Source of the DNA: Thuidium tamariscinum
Lineage: Eukaryota; Streptophyta; Bryopsida; Hypnales; Thuidiaceae
Reading direction: 5' to 3'
Length of the DNA: 64,000 bases
Assembly: GCA_947034885.2 (NCBI GenBank)
Contig: OX344754.2
Coordinates: 12,073,501-12,137,500 of the forward strand
How positions within the stretch are numbered: position 1 is the stretch's first letter; every line of letters begins with the position of its first letter. Below, one piece after another: positions 12,156 to 25,462 of the stretch. The notes below the pieces were generated by a model. It worked only from the letters and a program-made list of their open reading frames with translations. It had not been told where the DNA came from and did not search any database. The position numbers were made by a program, and so were the translations under genes.

Positions 12156-13112
12156 TTAACCCCTCACTGCCCAAGAGGACCAAAAGTGTCCATGCAGTTA
12201 GACTCAAAGTGCTGTAACTTTTGCATCCAATGTCCAAATTCATTGAAACTTGTTGGAAAAGTTGTGCATTTTAATCTAATTCTTATGGAAGAAATTTCAA
12301 ATCAATAAAAGACATATTGAGTTTTTGAGAGCCATTCAAAGTTCACAGGTTCATTTAGATGCAGCACACTGCATTGTGACGGCTGCAACTTTGGGGGATT
12401 GTATCTTTTTCATAAAATCTTTTTTTTTGATAAAATTTGTTGTGTTTTGTTCCTCTTAAGGTCTAGTTATTGTGCTAAAATTTTCATGCCAATCCAAGTT
12501 GTTTTGAATGTTTGGGAGCAATTCGAAGTTCAAAATCTAGACATTTTTGCATTTCAGTCAACTTTGGCGGCTCTAACTTCTTCATACATGATTGCTTTTC
12601 AACAATATTTGTTGGGAAAGTTTCACTTACTAATCTATTTTGTGTGGCTAAAATTTCAGATCCATCTAAGACGTTTTGAGTGACTAAGAAGCATTTTGGT
12701 AGAAGGAGCTTCAGCCACAGTTGTGATTTTTTCATCTTTTTTCACTGATTTTTGACATTTCAAATCCATTTTTCAAACGAAATGAGTGATTTTTATGAAT
12801 TTTTTTTCCACCGAAGTGTTTATATTATGGTTTTGAATCACTTTGTAGTTTAATGTTTGTTGGTTTAGAAATCCAATTTCACCTCCAAATGTGTTTTTAA
12901 GAAAATTTCAGCACCTTTTTTGAACACTAAAACATTATAATCTTTCAATCTATACGGTCAAATGACCCAAAATTTGTTCCACACCATCTAAAAGATGCAC
13001 ACTACAAGATTGTACGGTTGAGATCTTCATACCTTACTCTAATTTTGAATTTTCAGACTTGCAAAGGCAGGCAGTTTTAAGCATGGTTGGACCTTGGGCG
13101 GTGAGGGGTTAA
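12156..13112. mobile_element. TTAA-flanked non-autonomous element, copy A
   Basis: The element runs between TTAA tetranucleotides with terminal inverted repeats TTAACCCCTCACTGCCCAAG / CTTGGGCGGTGAGGGGTTAA (one mismatch). The interior holds about three degenerate tandem units of about 170 bp, each containing an 'aactttg...aaacttgttgg...gttcaaa' core. A second copy lies at 39955-40930 in the same orientation. There is no coding capacity. The TTAA target resembles that of piggyBac-type elements, but the superfamily cannot be assigned without a transposase. Confidence 0.8.
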
Positions 13113-14285
13113 CTAGTTACACATGTTGACTTGCAAGAAAATACAATCACCTAAGTTCTAAAAATAAAAAGAGGTAGGTGATCAAGAATAGGTTGGCTAT
13201 TCTAGCAATTCAAATTGCAATAGATTGTGACACTAGCATTGACAACGAACATTCATTTTTTGTGATGTAGTTTTGGATCATGAACATTAGAAGAAGCAGT
13301 TGGATGATACTTCTCTAGGATGAAAATATAATGGATTTTGTAATAGGAATTGCCGTAGGAGTTGTAACACTATGCACCTAATATTATATTATATTTACTA
13401 TGTTCCTTTAAAAACCTACAATTCAAGCACCCTATTAGGGTGAAAGAGATTTCAATGATATATAAACTAGGATCTTGTAGAATAACAAGTTTACATACTT
13501 AGTGCATTTTTTTATTTTCAAAATTTGAATGTGAGGAGTATATAAAAATTTATTAAGGAAATGCGGTCTTTTAGAAAAAAAGAGTAAATATAGTGCTTTT
13601 CCAATGAAAGGGATAGTAGAGATGAGAAAAAAAGACATTTTCTTGAACATTTATATTCTTCGCACTCTACAAATAAACAAGATTTGAAGAATTCTTTTTC
13701 AAATTTTTAGTTTTAGCAATTTAAAAAATAAAAGGCTTAATCTAGTGTGATTAAGATTACAAAATAATTAGAATGATTTCAAGTTTTTTGAAGTTGTTCC
13801 AAAAACTATGATAATAATATCAATCATTAAATTTCAAAAATTTACACATGTATAAGTTTTTAAAATTTTTGTAATATCCAATTTGGTCAATTTTGGTTTT
13901 CTACTCCTTTTATTTGAAAATATGTACAAATTTGAGAGAGTTTTTTATTTCTCAAATTTTTAATTTCAAAAATATTTTATTTGCCTTAGATTCTAAGACA
14001 AATTTTTTTAGAAGAAGGAGAGGGTAGGGAAGGGAGGGGTTTTTTTTTTCCTCTAAAATCTCCATTTTTTTTGCCTATAAAGTTGATCATCCAAAATTGT
14101 TGTAATCTAAAAATCCAAAGGTCTAAACTTTCCATGATTAATTTCTGCCATACAAGATAAATTAGTCTTTATTTTTTTATGGTTAAAATAAAAATATTCA
14201 ATCTTATCTATGTGTAAAAAAATATCAAAGTGGTACAATTTGTAAAAAACCTTCATTGTGAAAAAACTTGTTGGGACTTGAAGGA
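13113..14285. other. AT-rich intergenic DNA
   Basis: No gene or RNA is recognised. Homopolymer A/T runs and a purine-rich patch (AGAAGGAGAGGGTAGGGAAG near 14011) are the only features. Confidence 0.4.
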
Positions 14286-15494
14286 TTAACCCCTAAATGT
14301 TTTAGACTATGTTTTCACCATAAACGCACCAAAATTGCCATTTCTAATACAAGTACTAAATTCTAAAAAACAAATATTTTTTGACACATATGACCATTAG
14401 ACCTTGTAATAAACTAGTTTGAAAAGATATAGACAAATTTTCAGAATTTTCTACCTTGTAAAATTGCAAGATATTAGCATTCCGGAATTCACAAAAATCA
14501 TTTTTTTGGCTCTTTTAAGAAAATGGGCATCTGCACTTCACAAGGTCACATTTATATGATGAAAAAGTTCAAATTGGTGGGATGGTCAATTTTTTTAAAT
14601 GGTGGTATTTGTATGCCATTTTGACATATTCCACGTGCCATTTTGACATGGAGGTCTAGAGGTAGAAGAGGAAGGTGCGCTATGTAGTCGTTTATTGTGG
14701 CTTAGGTTGAATTCCACTTATGTAATAGCTACATTCTACACCCTCCACTCTCAAACCTATATGCTAGGATCATCATTTTCCAAGGGCTAGGATCATCATT
14801 TTCCAAGGACCTCCTTCAATTAGACTGTATTTGTGCCATTTTAATGGAATGTTCATGCCATTCTATTGGAATATTGTCATCTTAAGAAAATTGACCATGT
14901 TGTTATTCTTTGAATTCATCCTTCGAAGCAAATTAACTACATGCTTAAAAATTTTCAAATCATTTTGAATTGTACAACAAATAGAATGAAAAAATGCCAA
15001 TTCCAATGGTTAAAATGTTTTAATATAAAATCCATACTTTCGGTTTTAATTTTTTTCAAAAATATTAAAAATTATAATTATTAAATAAAGGATTTCAAAT
15101 TTTTTTGTAGTACAAAGATTTTATAACTATCTGCAAACTACCTCAAACTAAAACTCCTCATAACTTTTGACTCATTGATCAAATTAGAATGATTCAAAGT
15201 TTCCACTCAAATATAAACTTAAAAAATCAATTTTAATTTTGTAATTTAAAAAAAAAGAATTTAATGAAGTTTTGTTGTTGCTTAGTCTACCCATCGAATA
15301 ATGAAAACTACTATATCATGCAATAACTCCTTAACTATGTAGACAGTCACAAGTTATAAAAATTGTTGCATTTTAAAGGTACTCTTTGGAAAAATGTTGT
15401 GTGAAAATTTCAAAGAAAAAAAAGTCCTATTTGTAGTAAGCTGCCGAAAATTGCTATGTTGCCAAAAAATGAAGTTTGGCCATTTAGGGGTTAA
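14286..15494. mobile_element. TTAA-flanked element, second family
   Basis: Perfect 14-bp terminal inverted repeats TTAACCCCTAAATG / CATTTAGGGGTTAA bound 1209 bp. The right half shares blocks (for example AATTCCAATGGTTAAAATGTT and the 'caaatttt...attgttgcattttaa' segment) with sequence at about 27.1-27.75 kb and 53.2-53.84 kb, indicating a dispersed family. No ORF is present. Confidence 0.7.
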
Positions 15495-18051
15495 GTTAGA
15501 CTAGTTTTTGTTTTGTTTATTATAGCAAGATCTTTTGGACCATGCATTTTTGGTTGCATTCTTTGAACAGCCCAAATGCTCTTTGCAAAGAGAGATTTAC
15601 AAGCTTTATGTCATGACATTTTTACTTGTAGGAGAAAAAATAATTAATTTCAAAAAATTTATGTATTAAAAAAATTGAATGAAATTATCTCTCATCTTAG
15701 AAAATCCAAATTTTTGGCACATTGTATGTTAAAAGACCATGAAACAAAACCCTTGCCGACTCCTTTATATACAAAGTTCTCTTTTCACATAAAGATTACA
15801 ACCTCTTACATAGCAATATATATCCCTTGTGCATTCTTTTGTACATAAAAGAATATTAAATTTCAAAGTTTTACAAATTATTTTGTAAATATTAGAATTT
15901 TATTTTTATTTTGGTTGTGGCAATGGCACAATGCATACAAATATACAGACAGAACCATAGAATAGGTGGTGGAAACCAATTTATTTTTTCATTTATTTTA
16001 AGCAATGCACAAAGTGATATTCATTGGAGTGACAAAGCTATTTACATCAATAGGAAATGAATGAAACAATGTGCAATGTATGGATGAGATTCATTTAGTC
16101 ATCCAAATAGAATGATTTTATCCTGAAATTTGAGTGCAACTTAGCAATTTCATCCAATCTAAAGGAATAATATCTTACCAAATGTTTTCCCTAAAAAATT
16201 TTATTGCTTTTAGCAATAATTCGTTTCAAACAAAGTCCGTGATAAAGACTTTCCCAAATTGATCTTCAGCCTTGGACTCATGCATTGTAATAAGTCACCA
16301 AACACGGCTTTCCTTGCCAAGGGAGATCATTAAATCCTACCATTAAAGGTGGGCCCAGCAAAGTGGATTTACCTTAGGGAAAACGCAAGAATTTTTTATG
16401 CTTTGTGAACAATTTATTTTGCAAATTTCTAAATTCATATTTTCAATTAAAGATTCTAAATTAATTTTGAGGGGTCTAGAACATACCAAACACGGCTCAA
16501 AATTTTAAAAAACTTTTTTTCACTTTTACCGCAGAACCCAAAATTTACCGTGTTGGGCCAACCTTTGATGGTAGGATTTAACGTCCTGCCCTGCATCACC
16601 TGGAAAAGAGGCGTCGCCCTCTGGCCCTCAACTGGAAAGAAAAAGAAAAAGAGAACACCGCTCAAAAGCGGTGTTCTCCCTCTATGTTCACCCTCAAAGC
16701 AAAACCAATTTCTTTGTAATCTAGTATACGGAACGCATACGAAATACATACGGAATATATACTGTACAATACATGGATACAGATACAAGTATGGGGTATG
16801 GAATATGAAGTTATATATAGAGAATATGAATGTGCTTCAAAATCGAATATTGAACTGGTACGGCATTTGGATTCACGTATGGGACATTAGATTTTGTTGT
16901 TGATTCCATATCGATTGCAATCATCATGGGTTCAAAAACATTTTACATGTGGGATAATCACTTAATTCATAAAAAAAGAAAATTATTTCAAAAAATTCCA
17001 TTGATTTATTTCAAGTATACAAGATGATGCATTGTGCATTCAAAGAGGTGGATTTTGCACAATGCTAAAAGTTTAATTAACTATATAAGTTGCTTGGGGT
17101 TTTAGAGAGGGCAAGAACTAGGTAGAATTCCATTGAAAGAAGTAAATGTATCATTTTTCTTTCTACAAGTCATTTGTAGAAGGAGCAATAAGGTATTTAC
17201 ACCTATACAACAACAATATTTCTAAAATTACAACAACTACATTTGGATTAAAAGGAAATGTTACTTCATCCTCAATATTGATTATAGAAAATGTATGCAA
17301 TCAAGAGATGAAAGTTTATAAGACCCCACAATTGGCTTGGGATACACTTGGAGACGGATCTTTGAAGAAAAATCCATAGTTTATTCATATGGTATCCAAA
17401 TAATGCATTCTAAAGTGTGTTGAAATCTTCTTAGAATTGCCAATAAAATCCAAACGAAAATAATTTTATGTCTTATAAAATAGAAATTATATTCAATTGG
17501 GGTTAACATAACTACACCTAAATATTACACAAATAAGTAATTCAATATAGTTTCTATAATTATATTAGAATTTTTTTGTATGATCATATTGGTAGTGTAA
17601 AGAAAATCTTAAATTCTATAAGAGTGCATTTTTTTGATACTTTATGAAGGAACTAAGAATTTTTAAAGTGTTGAAAATAGGTATTCCTAAAACCATTTAT
17701 AGACTCTCATGAATAGTAGGAGTACATTTTAAGTAAGAATCTAGAGTGGATGGTTTGGTTCTAAAACACTGTTAAAATAATGTGTAATATCCAATAACAA
17801 TTATGGTGAACATGGTATGGAGAACCTTGCATCCATAGTATATAGTATATGCCTTTTCACTTGTGCCCAAAAGAAAATTTACATCTTTATACGTGTCCTT
17901 CAATTGGATACATAACTTATATTATTCAAAACAGCCACCTCATCATCACATTGAGTGAGATTTTTTTTATTAGAGGTTGACCCCAACTCAAACTCCAAAG
18001 GAAAAGGAAGTCAAGTGAATAGTCTAAGGCCATGTAAGCTTAGGCGTTGTA
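15495..18051. other. AT-rich intergenic DNA with a short perfect hairpin
   Basis: No gene is recognised; short open frames here have no recognisable motif. A perfect 12-bp hairpin lies at 16651-16678 (separate entry). The region ends where base composition becomes GC-richer upstream of IspD. Confidence 0.4.
16651..16678. repeat. Perfect 12-bp stem, 4-nt loop hairpin
   Basis: GAGAACACCGCT, loop CAAA, AGCGGTGTTCTC. It is GC-rich against an AT-rich background and preceded by a 16-nt purine run. The function is unknown. Confidence 0.7.
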
Positions 18052-18468
18052 GTGATGCAGTCACGACAGCTCACCACGTCAGCATCCAGCCGGCCACGTG
18101 ATTGGCTAGCTGGCACCTCCCCAGCCACCCCGCAATCCAAAGCCGCTAAGGGTCCTGAAATCCTCGCGAGAGGGTTCACTTCTCAAATCTACGTAATGAA
18201 AACATGTGAAATCCTAATATCTACAAATCACGTTGGAACCCGTCTGCGAGGTTTGCTCCGCCTCTCAGGAGTTCGGTTGCGGTCCCCCTGCCGAGAGTTC
18301 TTCTTTTTTCATTACTTGCAGATTTGTATGCAAATTCGTGCGCTACAGTGGTTCCTTGCCATTCAATTGTAGTTTGGTTGCGGCGGAAGGTGCCGAGTTC
18401 GTGGTTTTCGAGTGCGCAGGGAGCAGCATTGCTGTTTGGGATGGTGTAGCATTGGTGCTGGGAGGAGA

Positions 18469-21400
18469 ATGGCGAATTCTCCGGCAATGGCACAGTTTGC
18501 AAGCTCGGGCGTGGTCGCTAGAAGCGCTGTTGCGCTTTCACGGGGACCGCGCACCCAACTGCTCGCGTTTCGTGCCAATGTTGCCGGAATCCAGTCTTTT
18601 AGGGTTTCTTGTCGCCCGTTAAGCGCTCGCAATGAGCCTGCGACGACGGGGGGGGCTTTGTTGGTTCGGGCCGTTTTGGCTAATCATGCGCCGGTTGCAC
18701 GGGACGACACGGATGAGGTGCTGTAAACCCTAGGTTTTCTGTTCTTCGTTGAATCAGCGCTTAGCTTTACGCAGAAGAACTTGCAAGAATTGGTTAGAAT
18801 TAGTCAGAGTTGGTTAGAATTTGCGGAATGAAGAGCTATCATGAATCCTAGTCTTCGTTCTTTTTGCTATTTCACTTTACGCAGAAGCACTTGCAAGAAT
18901 TCAAAAGAATTGTTAGAATTTGCGGTTCGAAGAGGTTTCATAAATCCCAGAATCTGCTTTTGGCTTTTCACACAAGGATTTGGAAGGATTTGGAAAGGGA
19001 TTTGCTGTCTGAAGAGGTGACACAAAATTCTAGACTCTGTTCTTTGCTTTTGGTGGGTAGAATGTAGTATCGGCGAACCCCCTGCAGTATATTCGGGCAC
19101 CCCTAGATGTCTCCTATTCAAGTTGTCCCTCATAGAGACATCTTGCAGCGGAGGTCGCCGATACTACATCTGTCCCGCTTTTGGCTTTACACACAAGTAT
19201 TTGGAAGACATGCATGGGAATTTGCTGAGACAAGAAACCTGTTTGGATGCAGAATGGTATCAGGAATAGCGTGTCGGTGATATTGCTGGCTGGTGGCAAG
19301 GGCACTCGCATGGGCGTAAGCATGCTTGAGGCACTCTTTTTCTCAAGTTTAGTGCGCATTCGGTATCCATGTAGTGTGACTTATTTCGTAAGACGGACAA
19401 GGGCATTGAATGGGTGTTTAACAATTTATTTTTCATATGCATTGCAGGCCAATATGCCGAAACAGTATCTACCTCTTCTTGGCCAGCCAATTGCAATTCA
19501 CAGGTACTATTTCTTTCCTTTCTTTTCGGTGTACTTCAATAAGAGGATCATTACCAAATTTTCGTTTCGTGTCGTTTCGTTTCATTTTCTTTTCGTTTCG
19601 ATTGGAACTTCGGAAGAACTTCGGGTTGTTTTTTCCATAATTAGTGATTATCATTTTTCTCACTTTTCCGTTGCGTTGTCCGCGCCGAATGGTCGGAAGG
19701 ATGCTTAGATTTCCAAATATATGAAGACTTGTTGTAGAGTGCTAAGTAGAAGAATCATCTGGGGATGTTAATCTAATGATATCTTATTCCAACTATAATC
19801 CTAGTGTACGCTTTCTGCTCCTGTGATCTTACAGGGTTAATATATGGATTTCTTGGTCATTATAGGCATGGAAAATCAATATTCTGTAAAGTAATGGCAT
19901 TTGATAGTCGCTTGCACGTCGATCTATATTTCGTGTGTCGATGCCGGAAAGTTCTTGTCTTGGCCATTGACATTGCACTGAGGCGTTTCCTACTGCAGCT
20001 TTCAGACGTTTGCCCGTATGGTGGAGGTTTTGGAGATAGTGGTGGTCTGCGATCCTGCGTATAGGGCTGTTTTCGAAGGTGTGTTTGCACGGTTTCTGAT
20101 TTTTAGTGTATCTCTTTCTTGTTGGATTTTCACACTAATGCATGAAGTCATGTATGTGCTGTGCCTCTTTCCCCGGGTTTATGCCATTACATGTATGTCT
20201 GACCTTGCTAGTTCCGCTGCAGAAGCTGCAAAGGATATTGCTGTACATGTGAAGTTTGCCATCCCTGGGAAGGAAAGACAAGATTCTGTACGGAGTGGCT
20301 TAAATGTACGAAATCACCGAATTATGTTCCTTTTATTGTATCCTGATTGTTTGAAGATACCTTCTCTTGAGTGAATATTATTTGTCTTCTGTTTTGCAAA
20401 TGCGGCACGAGACGCGCTGTTGTATATCAGATCATGAGAAACTCTTTTATGTTGTCTTACCAATGGGTTTTTCACGAATTCTGTTTAGGAGATTGAGCCT
20501 TCTGCAAAGCTTGTGTGTGTTCACGACTCAGCTCGGCCTCTTGTACTGGCTGCAGACATCCGCAAGGTTTTTAGTTATCTAACTTTCCCTTCACTGCATT
20601 TTATTTGCTATGTCCTTGAAGCAGGTCCTCTTTGATGCCATTTCATTCCATGAGATTCTGCATTCTACAGATTCTGTACTCATTAGTTTCAATGTATGGA
20701 CATTCACAAGATGTACTCTGAAAAATTTTCAGGTTATGAAAGATGCGGCAATTCATGGCGCTGCAGTTCTTGGAGTTCCTGTAAAGTCCACCATCAAAGA
20801 GGTCATTCTAGTTCTCTACTTTTTTTGACACCTAGTTCTTTACTTTGAAATTATACCTTTTTTGAAATTATAACACTGAGGACTGTTCTTTGTGGTCGTA
20901 TCTGACGATGTCATTTTGTCTTTCTTGACCAGGCAGCAATTGATGGTTTCGTGACGAAAACTCTCGACAGGAAATATTTGTGGGAGATGCAGACCCCTCA
21001 GGTACTGTCAATCGACATCTTTATCCAACATCGTCCCAATTTGTAGTTACATTTGCAGTCTTTGTTCTCATCGATTCTTTGAAGAGGAAAAAGTTGGCTC
21101 ATAATGTGAGCAATGTTTTGAATTTGGATGTCAGGTAATTGAACCAGAGCTGCTGAGAAAAGGCTTCGAGCTTGTAGAGAGGTATGAATAAAACCCTTCA
21201 GAGAACTGAGAAAGGGTCATACTTGATTAAGTATTGTGCTTTTCAATTTTATGCTGGAATATAACCTGATTCGTCGGTTCTCTCTTTGAATGGCAGGGAT
21301 CATCTTGAGGTCACAGACGACGTGTCTATTGTAGAGCATTTGAAGCACCTCGTTTTCATCACAGAAGGCTCTTACACGAATCTCAAGGTGCGTTTGCATG

Positions 21401-21902
21401 GTCTTTACGTATCTGAGATGGCCTTCCAAACTGCATCTTGATTTGCAATTCCCCGTAGTACGTGTGTTCTCTTAAGGCTCTTGTATTTTACCGGAAAAAT
21501 GCCTCCAATTCGCTGTGATTTCTGGTAGTTTAACCCCTTGGTGCCTGAATTAAAATTAGAAACTCGTAACCATTTTTTGTACCTCCAAAAACATATTTAA
21601 CATCTCAAACATGCAGAGCATGGCTTCCTCTTGTAGTTGGTATATTTTGCTATCTTCAGTGAAGTTTCCTTCATGATGTATTTTCTCTTCTAAGGAAGTT
21701 GCCACTTTTGGCGATTGACAGTTAGGGGTTACTCCTGACGTGTAGGATCCAGTGGTTTGGTGGTACTGCCTAGGTTAAATATATTCTGATGGCATACCAA
21801 TCGACTTTTGGTTCTGGACAGGTCACCACCCCTGACGACTTACTAGTTGCTGAAAGGATGCTGCTGCTGCTGAAACAACCACAAGGTGCTGTCGCATGTT
21901 AA
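18469..21902 (+). CDS. ISPD: IspD, 2-C-methyl-D-erythritol 4-phosphate cytidylyltransferase, plastid
   Basis: The enzyme transfers CMP from CTP to MEP, the third step of the plastid MEP isoprenoid pathway. Eleven phase-matched exons: 18469-18717, 19253-19315, 19448-19503, 19999-20078, 20223-20305, 20489-20566, 20733-20801, 20933-21001, 21135-21181, 21297-21387, 21822-21902, giving 321 residues. Residues 1 to about 80 are a transit-peptide-like Ala/Ser/Arg-rich stretch. The nucleotide-binding signature [11 protein letters not shown] is at 94-104, followed by MPKQY with the catalytic Lys109 (Arg102 and Lys109 correspond to E. coli Arg20 and Lys27). The metal-site motif HDSARP is at 189-194, DDVSIVE lies near the end, and Lys295 in TNLKVT corresponds to the MEP-phosphate-binding Lys. 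Length and motif order fit plant IspD. The upstream region 18052-18468 is relatively GC-rich and contains no in-frame earlier ATG. Intron 1 contains tandem repeats and a small MITE. Confidence 0.97.
18766..19252 (+). repeat. Degenerate ~100-bp tandem units in IspD intron 1
   Basis: Four related units start near 18766, 18874, 18965 and 19188 (for example TTTACGCAGAAG...CTTGCAAGAATT, then TTTACACACAAGTATTTGG). Each carries an 'aaggatttggaa/gaatttgctg' core. The last unit runs directly into the exon 2 acceptor, so the splice site may lie in repeat-derived sequence. The fourth copy is split by the MITE at 19063-19168. Confidence 0.55.
19063..19168. mobile_element. 106-bp hairpin MITE in IspD intron 1
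   Basis: Perfect 14-bp terminal inverted repeats TGTAGTATCGGCGA / TCGCCGATACTACA. The interior continues to pair (an AGATGTCTC / GAGACATCT inner stem), so the transcript could form a long imperfect hairpin. Its base composition differs from the intron around it and it interrupts one of the tandem units. Confidence 0.75.
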
Positions 21903-23226
21903 ACTGAGTTTGAAGCTGCAAAAACGTCATCGAGGAGGGGTTTGCGCATTTTTCAGGTACTAGACGTGAGGTAATCAGGTCTGTGTAATTTAATGTTGGC
22001 TTGAGCAGTATGAGCTTGTGTCACTAGTAGTTATTGTATTGTAGTTAAAGCTACGGACATAATTTTCAGCTTGGTAATAATCAATTTTGTATCAAAACTT
22101 CTGTTAGCTGAAGTGCTGGCATGTGGGGTTTTCCGTGGCGTAGGGGTGTCAAGAGTAGGTTGAAATGAGTTGGATTCTTTTCAAAACCCTACGTTCCGCA
22201 CATTGTTTCTGGTGATATCACAGCGTAATGCTGTTTCGCCTTGCAGAAAACAAACTCTGAGTGTGGTTACTCGATGGAATAAAGATGCTGTGAATCTGAA
22301 AAAGAAATATGTAAATTCAATTCAGTGCTGGATTTTCCGTAATCTACCCTCTTCTCGGAATTGCTACACCAGCATGTTTTGGTACATCAGCACGTCTGTG
22401 CTCATGAACGGAGTACCTTTGGGGTCACAAATATGCACTAAATGCTTCGAGTAGTGTTCAGAGTATCGGAACTCTCCTGGTGCCTACTGTCATTCTGATT
22501 TCTGATTTCTAACCTTTAATGTATGAATGTAAATTGGGTCCAACCTTTCTTATGAATGGCACGCGAGTATGTCGCAAATTTCCTGATGAGTACCGTTATT
22601 GCACCCGAGACGTTCACAAGCTCCAAATTCTGATTTCTGCAATTGCATTCAATTTTTAGTAAACCTTGAATGAATTTGTGCTGCAAGGAGATAACTTGTG
22701 TTCCTCAACCGCTGAGAACTATAGGATTATTTGGATGGTTAAACAGCCTTTTCTTCTTACTGCTTAATGGATGATCTTCATCTAGGTTTCTGTATGCAAC
22801 AATAATTGTGCTATATCCACATTATTGAGTTAGGTTCACGTCATAGTCATAGTAAGGTAGTCGGCTCTAAAATGCAGCGGGCGTTAAGAAAAGACCTCCA
22901 CATTCATTGAATGAATTAAGGAAAGATGCATCGGGAATAGTGAGAGTCAATCATACTCTTTGCTTTTTCATCTTTCTTTAGAAATTGCAAGTGAATCATT
23001 CATGAAAGACCTAGAGACATAAAATAGGAACCTATGGTACATCTCCTTTGAAATTTTATAACTAATTTAGAAATACTTCAAAAATTATGAAACCACATGT
23101 GTTAGATTCTTCATCAATTTCTCTTTCTCTGAAAAATGGGCTAAAAATATTTTCATTTTAGAAAATACATGAAAAAAGGGGATCAGCCCTTCGATGCTCC
23201 ATTATAGAGCTGACTACCTTAGTTGT
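21903..23226. other. IspD 3' flank and intergenic DNA
   Basis: Probable 3' UTR of IspD at the left, then AT-rich DNA without recognised genes. Confidence 0.4.
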
Positions 23227-23971
23227 TGGGTCATTGCAAGAAACGGTGTTCAAAAAGCGTACCGTTTTTCAGAGTACTCCTGTTTTTTTCGGGAGTACTT
23301 TAAAATTAGAAAAACAATTTTTAAAAAAGATAAAAAATAATTTTCATATATATATCTTTAAAAAGAAGGTACCCTAAGAAGGAAAAGTATAGGAAAATTT
23401 TCTAAGTAGGTGAACTAGAAAAGTGCAAAATCTCATGAAAGTAGTTCTGTCATTGTAATTTCACATTTTAATTTATAGAAAATAGAGAAAGGAATTCTTT
23501 TAATACTAGAAATTGGCCATTTAGGAAGATTTGATATTGATGACATTTCAACAAAAAAAAAAATCTAAGAACCATCTTCAATGTTCAAAAATTGTGCGCA
23601 ACAAAAGTGCTATTTGTACTCATGTGGAGGACTTAAAATAATGTATTTTTAGATTTCCTTTGGTAGATATGAGTTTTTTTATTATGCAAGTAGACCATGA
23701 AAGTTTCAACTCCAAATATTTATTTTAAGGGGCTCATAATGTAGTGAAAACCTCTAAACCTCAACTTGTGACAAATTAACAAAAATAGTTTTTAAATATA
23801 AAATGATTTTTTTTAATTCCTCAAAAATAAAAGATGTGATAAAAATAAAGTTATACATCTTCAATAAAAATTTCATGTTCATTCAACTTGTGCTTCAAAA
23901 GTTATTGCAGACAATGAAAGAGCATGTCCAATTGTGACAACAAAATAGTACCACCGTTTCTTGCAATGACC
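23227..23971. mobile_element. GGGTCATTGCAAGAAAC-end element, copy 1
   Basis: Terminal inverted repeats TGGGTCATTGCAAGAAACGG / CCGTTTCTTGCAATGACCC are flanked by a TGT direct duplication. The interior contains GGAGTACTTTAAAATTAGAA, the reverse complement of a block near the right end of the copies at 43.2 and 44.4 kb; this copy is therefore inverted relative to them. It is about 745 bp and has no coding capacity. Confidence 0.75.
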
Positions 23972-25231
23972 CTGTTGTCTGATTTCATATGGGATAGCTT
24001 AAGGTAAGAGGCTCAAAAAGCGAGCATCTACTCATTGATGTGCCTTTTTTGTGTATCTCCTAATATAGAAATATTTTTAGTTTATTTTTCAGTGACAAAG
24101 AAATAGATGAGGAATCTAACACAAGTCATTTCATATTTTTTGAAGCATTATTGAATTAGTTATGAATTTTCAAACACAGTCTGTTATAGGTCCCTATATG
24201 TGATCATAGGCCCTTGGAAACCCATCCATGCATAGTTTGAAAAAAAATCAAATCTTATTCCAAAACTAGCATTGCAAGATGGGTAAAGTAATTGAAATGG
24301 TTTCTAAAAGTGTCCCTTTTAAAATCTGAAATAAATGCTTGATTTCATCATTATTCCATATTTTTTAATACTTGTAAGAAGGTAGAACAAATCTTATCAA
24401 GCTCCATTGTAATCCAGAGTTTTTTTCCCAAAGTTCACATGTCCATTTCATAGCCCCTACTAAATGGTTGAAAATGCTTGCTTGGTTTTAGAGCCCTCTC
24501 CTCTACTAAAAAATGGATTACCAATTTGGCGTATCTCAAAAATATGCTCTTTTTTCCCTTGAATCCTGCTTTAGAAATTCAGAATGACTTCTTTTGCTTT
24601 AAAAAAAACCTAACAAAATGTAGGTTTTGAAATGTCATTTCTACTCTTCTTGTATTTATTGAAAAATTTCCTAAAAATGGGCATTTTATTGATGTTTGAA
24701 GTAGAGGAATATTAACCACATTTTAAATATAGAGTGTCACAGAAGTTTTCTTTACACCATGGTGTTCTGCATTGCAATGTACCTTTGTTTTGAAATTTTC
24801 AAACTTTTGAATTATGTTTTGTATTTGATTTGAAAAATATAATTAAAATATTTCACTCATGAATAGAAAAAAAAGTGGAGGACATATAGTAGAAGGATTA
24901 GAAGTTTGACTAAGCTTATATGGTTATAGGCTCTATTCTTTATAGTTATTAACCTTCAGAGGATGTTGTAGCATTTTTCAGCAAATAAATGGTAGAGAAT
25001 CCTTCTTCTATGTAAAATAAAAGTGAAACTATTGAACCTCAAAATTTTGTGTAAAAAGGAGAAGTTTTGTATAGTAAGCTTAGTTTGATTCCTAAAGAAT
25101 GTTTTTTAAGGCAATGATTCATATAGTGATGGTATCAAAAGGGATGATTTCCATAATCACTAACTAGTCATTGAAGGATTAAAATATTGTGATGAACTAG
25201 AGGTAGAATATTTTATAATCCTCAAATTCTT
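23972..25231. other. AT-rich intergenic DNA
   Basis: No gene, RNA or distinct repeat is recognised. Confidence 0.4.
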
Positions 25232-25462
25232 TTAACCCTAAAAGGACTAGTAAGCCCTTTGCAATTATATAGTATATTATGAATTTTGTGGTATTTGATC
25301 AAAATAGCATTGACCAAATATTTTTCAATACAAAATAGTTTAATGATCATGATAGTATGTAAACAACAATGTATTACTATATATATATAACACCACAATA
25401 GAAGTGTTATAAGGTTAAATATGCATTATATACAAGGATTCCAATGGTCCTTTAAGGGTTAA
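25232..25462. mobile_element. 231-bp TTAA-flanked MITE
   Basis: It is bounded by TTAA with inverted ends TTAACCCTAAAAGGAC and, read from the other side, TTAACCCTTAAAGGACC. It is AT-rich inside with a TATATATATA run. The ends are similar in type to the larger TTAA elements, but the internal sequence is different. Confidence 0.6.
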
